Below, piece by piece: positions 7,913 to 12,256 of a DNA stretch of 12,256 nt. Location: assembly GCA_034096865.1 (NCBI GenBank), contig JAWQFJ010014520.1, forward strand, positions 1 through 12,256, in the 5' to 3' direction. The position numbers and the translations under genes were made by a program. Source of the stretch: Theodoxus fluviatilis (taxonomy: Eukaryota > Mollusca > Gastropoda > Cycloneritida > Neritidae). A model generated the notes under the pieces. The model searched no databases and was not told the origin of the DNA. It saw nothing but the letters and a program-made list of their open reading frames with translations. How positions within the stretch are numbered: the first letter of the stretch is position 1; every line of letters begins with the position of its first letter.

Positions 7913-8227
7913 CGGTGTCATGCATTAGAAGCCCAAACAAAATCCCTCTTTTTTTACTGAACGTGCTTTAGATGTGAATCAGCATATCATTACTTCAATC
8001 ATTTATGCAGCCGATTCAGAAGTCTGTAATGGCTTACGCTCGAGATCATTTACGCCAGATTTGTATCAGAATGATTCAACAAGCGACCTGTATTTACAAT
8101 GGGCAGATTGCCTTCACAAAACAGTTTGTGTTTTCAAAGTAGCTCACCAGCGGATCATATCTTTCCCTACTTACTAAAAACATCTTTTTGGCTGTTTCAT
8201 TCCCGAACCTTTCATTCTGTCGCGATT
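7913..8227. other. Single-copy segment, nothing recognised
   Basis: About 315 bp of AT-leaning sequence without a convincing frame, repeat or RNA gene. It ends at the TGA that closes the leftward frame from 8530. Confidence 0.45.
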
Positions 8228-8398
8228 TCATTTCCCAGACCTCTCTCTATGATAGTGAGGCTTCTGCACAATGCTTATCTGGCTGTATTCATTAGACAAT
8301 GAGACAATTGTCTGATTATAATTCGCGGTTGGACCGTGGAACTCAACTTCCCTGGCCGCAGTCGTGAGGCACACCGCAGCCTCCACAAGAAACCAGCA
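8228..8398 (-). other. Open extension beyond the TAG of the 43-codon frame
   Basis: The frame continues in phase for 56 sense codons after the TAG at 8401-8399, starting CWFLVEAAVCLTTAAREVEF and ending HYHRERSGK before TGA. About 7% of random frames would run this far, so it is suggestive only. Alternatives are intron sequence, a 3' untranslated region, or the remainder of a gene broken by a nonsense change. Confidence 0.2.
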
Positions 8399-8530
8399 CT
8401 ACCACTTTGCCACGGCGCTCAGCGCGGCCTGCAGCAGTCTTGTGCACATCTCTTGGAGCAGGCCCCCACAGCTCTGTGGCCAGGGATTCCAGCCAAAGTG
8501 AAGGGAGGTATATTTAGCAGCCAGCGCCAT
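8399..8530 (-). CDS. Short ATG frame, possible first exon or microprotein
   Basis: This - strand frame has 43 codons: ATG at 8530-8528, TAG at 8401-8399. An in-frame TGA lies two codons before the ATG, so the start is well defined if the region is translated; +4 is G. The peptide begins MALAAKYTSLHFGWNPWPQ and ends in an amphipathic, helix-like QEMCTRLLQAALSAVAKW. It is GC-rich with coding-like codons. No other ATG lies between it and the edge of the promoter cluster (8594), about 64 bp away. After the TAG the same frame stays open for 56 codons to a TGA at 8230-8228. A weak donor-like G|GTAGTG overlaps the stop, so it may be an exon rather than a full protein. I recognise no family. Disruption by a point mutation is also possible. 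Confidence 0.4.
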   Translation of the reverse strand: MALAAKYTSLHFGWNPWPQSCGGLLQEMCTRLLQAALSAVAKW

Positions 8531-8593
8531 CTGTCAAACTCCTTAGTACGGTCTTACTATGCCGTGCACAGATACTGATACAACTAAACTCAT

Positions 8594-8672
8594 TTCCCAG
8601 CATGCGTTGCTACCAGTCTGACGTGTGGAGCCTGTCAGTCTGTAGGCGGAAGTGACGGGAAAAGGCGCGAAA
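8594..8672. promoter_or_regulatory. Candidate bidirectional promoter: ZNF143, CRE, ETS, E2F sites
   Basis: Four motifs lie within 79 bp. TTCCCAGCATGCGTTGC (8594-8610) closely fits the ZNF143/Staf consensus as I know it. TGACGTG (8619-8625) is CRE/ATF-like. GCGGAAGTGACG (8646-8657) is an ETS/GABP-type site. GGCGCGAAA (8664-8672) is the E2F consensus on the reverse strand. The adjoining 8620-8740 is CpG-dense in an otherwise AT-leaning stretch. This combination is typical of TATA-less housekeeping promoters, often divergent. An ATG frame leads away on each side (8530 leftward, 8765 rightward). This is known motif biology plus position; transcription itself is inferred. Confidence 0.5.
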
Positions 8673-8674
8673 CT

Positions 8675-8730
8675 CGTGCGGCACGGCGGCAACGTACCGC
8701 AAGATTATCACAGTTTTCACGTGCGGCACG
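8675..8730. repeat. Duplicated 11-bp palindrome in the CpG-rich segment
   Basis: CGTGCGGCACG, a perfect inverted repeat of 5 bp around one G, occurs at 8675-8685 and again at 8720-8730, exactly 45 bp apart start to start. Both copies lie just downstream of the E2F-like site on the + side, before the ATG at 8765. They could be paired binding sites for a dimeric factor. I do not recognise the motif. Confidence 0.6.
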
Positions 8731-8764
8731 TTGCTAGCCAGAGAATTGCATCTGCCCACAGACG

Positions 8765-8850
8765 ATGAAAAGATCAACAGGTGAAGCATTACAGAGAGGT
8801 ATCTCGTACCATATGAGCACTCAAGGTCGCAGGCATCCAAGCATGAAAAG
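8765..8850 (+). CDS. Candidate first coding exon ending at a splice donor
   Basis: ATG at 8765 (A at -3) is the first ATG on the + strand after the E2F-like site. The frame runs 28 codons plus 2 bases, beginning MKRSTGEALQRGISYHMS, to AAAAG|GTAAGC with GT at 8851-8852, a strong donor. Without splicing the frame stops at once (TAA at 8852-8854). Good acceptors on + lie at 9637 (TTTTGTTATTGCAG) and 9857 (CTTCTTTTGGCTTACAG). The second would add 15 codons in phase before TGA at 9901-9903. The peptide is not recognised. The exon is predicted from position and splice signals only and could belong to a non-coding RNA. Confidence 0.3.
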
Positions 8851-8854
8851 GTAA

Positions 8855-10112
8855 GCAAGAAATCCCGTCTAGATGCAGAAACACACCACACTTGCACACC
8901 GTATTTGCCTAATGTACACAGGGCAATAAATACATGGATAATATCTTTTACGTAACTATGAAATGCAGTTCCATGAATAATACCGCAAAGGGGGCCAAAG
9001 AACGGGTTACATCCCATCGTAGAGCCATTGATAACTGGGGTGTGAAAGTTCTTGAGTTCTAGAGAGGAAGTTTTCGAGCACAATGTCTATAAACGCCACT
9101 CCAGCAGAAACGTAAGGGTTCTCATTCGGACGAAAACAAAACGCAGAACCTAGAGAAAGGACGTTGTAGAACTTACTAGTTCAAACGGAAAAGCTTACCA
9201 GAACCCTGCGCCACAACCAGACAAAAAGACGTGGACAAGTCAAAGCGCTCGCGTGGACGGAATTATCAGACCGTTAGTGAGAAACCCGAACATAAAAGTA
9301 CAGCGAGATGAAACATTGAGAAATCGGAAGCGAAGAGGTCAAGCAGGCAAACCAACCAGCCCAATCGTTTCATGAAATTCACGTTTTCGTTCAGACTTAA
9401 CTCTCGTTACAAGAAATGGGGTACGCATGAAGCGACCAAGAAAATGATTTTTAAAAACTTTTGAATGAGCATACATTTTTGATTGTCTTCCATTTGACCT
9501 CACTTGTCGTAAATGAACATTCTAGTCACGGAAGTTTGTAGAAAACCGTTGTATGACCACTCCAGCAAAAGACAATAGAGTTCATCAGCTGTTCATCGTG
9601 GTCTAATACATATCTATGACAAGTTTTGTTATTGCAGTTGTAATACAACTGCACGCTCATGATTCAAAAAGGTTCACGAATGTTGACTGAACATTTTCAC
9701 AAATAGCATACTGTTTTCTTCACGTTGATAATTAACAACAGAGCAACATCATTCCTGGTACAGTTTGACGATATTCGCCGTATGAGGCACTGACAATCAT
9801 GCTCACATAGTTTAATCCTTTGCATATGATATCGTCTTCCCTTCTTTTGGCTTACAGAGCAAATTTGGCGGAAAATAAAATGTGTACGAAAAAGATAAAA
9901 TGACGTTATCACGAACAGAAGGAAAATTAATACTTTTTGTCACAGTACACGTATTCAATGAAGACTGAGAGTGCAAGGTACTCAGTATGGCATTGTTCAA
10001 CCTTCACATAAAACTATATTTTTATGCAAAACCAGCCAAGCCTCTGTCCGAAAGGAAGCATGCGAATAATGCTGCAGTAATGCTGTAGGTTTTTACTAAA
10101 TAAAAAGTGGGC
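8855..10112. other. Single-copy segment, possible intron
   Basis: About 1.26 kb of AT-leaning sequence. It contains the two acceptor-like sites at 9637 and 9857 and a palindrome at 9633-9653. AATAAA words occur at 9874 and 10099, and on + also at 8925. The longest open frame (8610-9083, - strand, 157 codons) begins with TTG, overlaps the CpG-rich promoter-like segment and is within chance expectation. Confidence 0.45.
9633..9653. repeat. Perfect 10-bp inverted repeat with a 1-base centre
   Basis: TGCAGTTGTA at 9633-9642 and TACAACTGCA at 9644-9653 flank a single A. The arms match without mismatch and the symmetry stops at the next base. It overlaps the acceptor-like TTGCAG. It could be a dimer binding site or extrude as a small cruciform; no role is known. 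Confidence 0.85.
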
Positions 10113-10116
10113 ACAT

Positions 10117-10169
<53 letters not shown>

Positions 10170-10213
10170 TCTCTGTGTGTGTGTCTGTGCGCGCGCTCGC
10201 GCGCGCGTGTGTG

Positions 10214-10266
<53 letters not shown>

Positions 10267-10287
10267 AAGTGTGTGAGAGTGAGTGCG

Positions 10288-10318
<31 letters not shown>

Positions 10319-10321
10319 ATG

Positions 10322-10368
<47 letters not shown>

Positions 10369-10390
10369 GTGTGTCTGTCTGTGTGTGTGT

Positions 10391-10433
<43 letters not shown>
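10113..10433. repeat. Compound microsatellite: GT, CG and CTGT tracts
   Basis: The order is (GT)n to about 10167, mixed GT/CT, a CG-rich core GTGCGCGCGCTCGCGCGCGC near 10187, (GT)n at about 10215-10260, a mixed GAGT/GCGT stretch, (GT)n to 10318, (CTGT)n at about 10324-10367, then GT again to 10433. Open frames over it on both strands are low-complexity artefacts. The CG core is alternating purine-pyrimidine and nearly palindromic, so it is prone to Z-DNA or hairpins. Confidence 0.98.
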
Positions 10434-10434
<1 letters not shown>

Positions 10435-11344
10435 TCACCACACCCATGACAAATACAGAAGTGACAAGTGTTGGCGTCTATTGAGAAGTGCGCCCCAACA
10501 CAGTCATGCACGCCAAGATCTCTAAAGCCCATACTATCATGCTAACAGTTACGTAGCGAGAGGTTAAAATAGTAAAACGTTCTGGGGTGAAAAATCACAT
10601 GCATCAAAAAGGTAATAACAATTCGAGGCGTAGTTAGATATGAACGTGAGATTTTGTGAAAACTGTGTAACACCCGTGGAGCGATTATGCCAGATGATAA
10701 CCCTTGCCGATATCACGTCGGTGCTGAAGGCAGAGTATCCATTGCACTCCTTTTTCCCACGACAGAGCACTAGTACCAAGTTGTTTATCTGATTCCAAGA
10801 CATATATGGCTACAATTCAATGGCACGGAAGCATTAGCGATTACAGTAGAAGTACCTATTGCAAAGTAAGACGACTTTGAATGTAGTCTCCACACAAAAG
10901 AGCGTGAAATCAAAGTCTACGCACGAGAGACACAGAAACAAGCGAAACTATTGCAACCTAGGTCGTTCTTTGAGGGTGACTTTCATGCCAGATGCGAGTA
11001 ACCATTGACATTTCATTGCCACAGCAGAGAGATTGCAAAATCGAGTTTTTAGAATACTTTGAAGACAGAAATTCAAATCCCGTCCCTAAAATGCCTTGAA
11101 CACAGAGACAAACGCCACTGAACTCGGGCCCGACATAGACGAGGAGAGAGCTTCATGCGCCAGTAAACACTGCATTTCAAGCATTAGAGCCTTTGAAGGT
11201 ATTCACCACCAAAGTCGGGAGCAGAGAGCGACGACAGGATTAAAAACGCCGAGCCCATACGTGAGGGCTGAAACTCGCACAAGAATATATTGCCAGACAA
11301 ACGGTGTTTGTGGACTGTGTTCAAACTAACACTGCCCAGCAACC
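10434..11344. other. Single-copy segment, no gene recognised
   Basis: About 910 bp. A 79-codon ATG frame on - (10564-10803) and a 77-codon TTG-led frame on + (11096-11329) have protein-like composition but no motif, no clear acceptor and chance-compatible lengths. A short ATTCAAATCC near 11070 resembles a tRNA B-box, but no tRNA fold surrounds it. Confidence 0.4.
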
Positions 11345-11392
11345 ATGTTCTGGAGAGCAGGAAAGAGGACAGGCATGAGGTTGGAGCGAACA

Positions 11393-11472
11393 GCAAGCGA
11401 GCACGCTAGCAAGCAAGCACGCTTGCAAGCTAGCACGCTAGCAAGCAAGCGAGCAAGTAAGCATGCAAGCAG
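11393..11472. repeat. Degenerate GCNN tetranucleotide repeat
   Basis: About 20 consecutive four-base steps start with GC (one is GTAA): GCAA, GCGA, GCAC, GCTA, GCTT and so on. It reads as an aged (GCAA)n tract in which the last two bases vary. It lies within a 163-codon ATG frame on + (11345-11836). That frame is not called a gene because the repeat supplies much of its length and the rest looks like the shadow of the opposite strand. Confidence 0.85.
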
Positions 11473-11547
11473 ACGCAACAACAACACCGTCGGAAGACTA
11501 AGAGAGAACGCAAGCAGCAGACCAGGCATCAATGCTTCCATTAACAG

Positions 11548-11802
11548 TTATCTAAAAAGGATGGACGCTCCGCCTTTTGCTGCTGATCTCCCTTGCTTCT
11601 TCATGTTTTGTTGCTCTTCGGTCCAGTCACAACTTCCCTCTGGAAGGAAGTCCACTCCTGCTGCCGCAATAATGTCCTCTTCCGGGTGTCGTTCCTTGTC
11701 ACCTACCCGTGTATCACGCCTCGCGATGGTTTTGTTTGCAGTTGTTTCATTTGGTGCTGCACACGCTACCTCTTCTGCAGCTGGTAGTCCACGACCTATC
11801 AC
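11548..11802 (-). CDS. Unrecognised open frame, possible exon
   Basis: An 84-codon - strand frame, first sense start a GTG, ending in TAA at 11550-11548. It is rich in charged residues (DTRVGDKERHPEED; CDWTEEQQNMKKQGRS) and looks protein-like, whereas the opposite + frame is hydrophobic and Ser/Ala-rich. A possible acceptor, TTGTGATAG|GTCG, sits just at its start. No family is recognised. It ends 31 bp from the oppositely oriented candidate at 11833, so both cannot easily belong to one gene. Confidence 0.22.
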   Translation of the reverse strand: MIGRGLPAAEEVACAAPNETTANKTIARRDTRVGDKERHPEEDIIAAAGVDFLPEGSCDWTEEQQNMKKQGRSAAKGGASILFR

Positions 11803-11832
11803 AAGTCAAAGAATTAACCATAAAGTCAGAAA

Positions 11833-12256
11833 ATGAAATTCCGCCTTGAATCACAGATGAAGTCATCACAGAGCAAAGCAAAACGTGCTCATGTTTTCTG
11901 GCCACTCCACAAGTTGCTCGGCGCGTTGGGTCTCAGGGCTGGTTGGACGTAAAAACAAAAAGCCGTTGTATGCGCTCATCCTGAACTGTCCCTAGCTGAA
12001 GAGGCACGTGACAAACTCACGCCTGGAAAGGAGGAGGAGGGTCTCACACACTGCATTCTTGATGATTTGCCTCAGGATCCTGTGCTTTATATCTGGAACC
12101 AGCAGATGGCCAAGAAGCGACTGACTGCATGTCAGGCACTGGACCACTGTGTGGCGTTGTTTGACGAGAATCCTGTTAGTTTTTGTATGGAGGTGAAAAA
12201 GCCCCGACATTCTGGCACTCGCCAACACGAATCACCAGTGGTTTCGTCTCCAGCCG
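11833..12256 (+). pseudogene. Coding-like segment with an in-frame stop, partial at window edge
   Basis: From ATG 11833 the + frame reads MKFRLESQMKSSQSKAKRAH, then FWPLHKLLGALGLRAGWT, to TAA at 11950-11952. The same frame then stays open 101 codons to the window end, including LSLAEEARDKLTPGKEEE, DPVLYIWNQQM and CQALDHCVALFDENP. Composition strongly resembles a soluble protein. Around the stop, the next frame reads KNKKPLYALIL (about 11956-11988), so two compensating one-base indels, close to A-runs, could explain the break. An alternative is an intron-exon boundary: TGTCCCTAG at 11987-11995 is acceptor-like, giving an exon from 11996. I do not recognise the family; a decayed transposon gene or a host gene are both possible. 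Confidence 0.42.

Noticed and set aside
8302..8313. 12-bp palindrome AGACAATTGTCT
   Set aside because: It is perfect, but short palindromes of this size occur by chance in a window this long, and nothing around it adds support.
8925..8930. AATAAA polyadenylation signals here and at 9874 and 10099
   Set aside because: The hexamer is common by chance in AT-leaning DNA, and no transcript end can be tied to any of them.
8610..9083. 157-codon - strand frame
   Set aside because: It starts with TTG, overlaps the CpG-rich promoter-like segment, and a frame of this length is expected about once by chance in 12 kb over six frames.
10014..10532. Thr/His- and Cys/Val-rich frames over the GT microsatellite
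   Set aside because: These are translations of simple repeat sequence.
11060..11085. tRNA B-box-like ATTCAAATCC
   Set aside because: No matching A-box, anticodon arm or acceptor stem could be built around it.
11345..11836. 163-codon ATG frame on +
   Set aside because: Its N-terminal third is the GCNN repeat and its C-terminal half is a hydrophobic shadow of a better - strand frame.

Overview
The window looks like nuclear DNA of an animal, probably a marine invertebrate. I lean towards a mollusc, but that is an impression from repeat style, not a proven assignment. There is no dense run of genes, no operon structure and no rRNA or tRNA that I can recognise. About 45% of the window is tandem repeat: five minisatellite arrays, two CA/GT microsatellite tracts and some low-complexity sequence.

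Layout. 1-2474 is a 39-bp minisatellite of about 63 copies that continues off the left edge; its first ~420 bases are ragged. 2579-3248 is a 12-bp minisatellite of about 56 copies. 3249-4200 is mostly single-copy, with an inverted fragment of the same family as the 39-bp unit and a possible E2F/CCAAT/TATA promoter. 4203-4520 is a 33-bp minisatellite of 9 full copies and one truncated copy. 4656-4691 is another diverged fragment related to the 39-bp unit. 5092-5148 is (CA)n. 5159-6791 is an 80/83-bp satellite-like array of 20 copies, followed at 6801-6935 by a 45-bp triplicate. 6936-10112 is mainly single-copy, and 10113-10433 is a compound GT/CG/CTGT microsatellite. 10434-12256 is single-copy apart from a GCNN tetranucleotide stretch.

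Most long open frames here are artefacts of tandem units whose length is a multiple of 3 (12, 33, 39, 45 bp). They are not annotated as genes.

The best gene-like signal is at 8399-8850. A small CpG-rich segment carries adjacent close matches to ZNF143/Staf, CRE, ETS and E2F sites, plus two copies of an 11-bp palindrome. On its left, reading leftwards, a short ATG frame starts about 64 bp away. On its right, the first ATG opens a short frame ending at a consensus splice donor. Together these fit a compact bidirectional housekeeping promoter with a first exon on each side, though neither peptide is recognised. A second coding-like segment at the right edge (11833-12256, + strand) has one in-frame stop and is probably a damaged gene or an exon I cannot delimit. 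Nothing here can be assigned a biochemical function with confidence.
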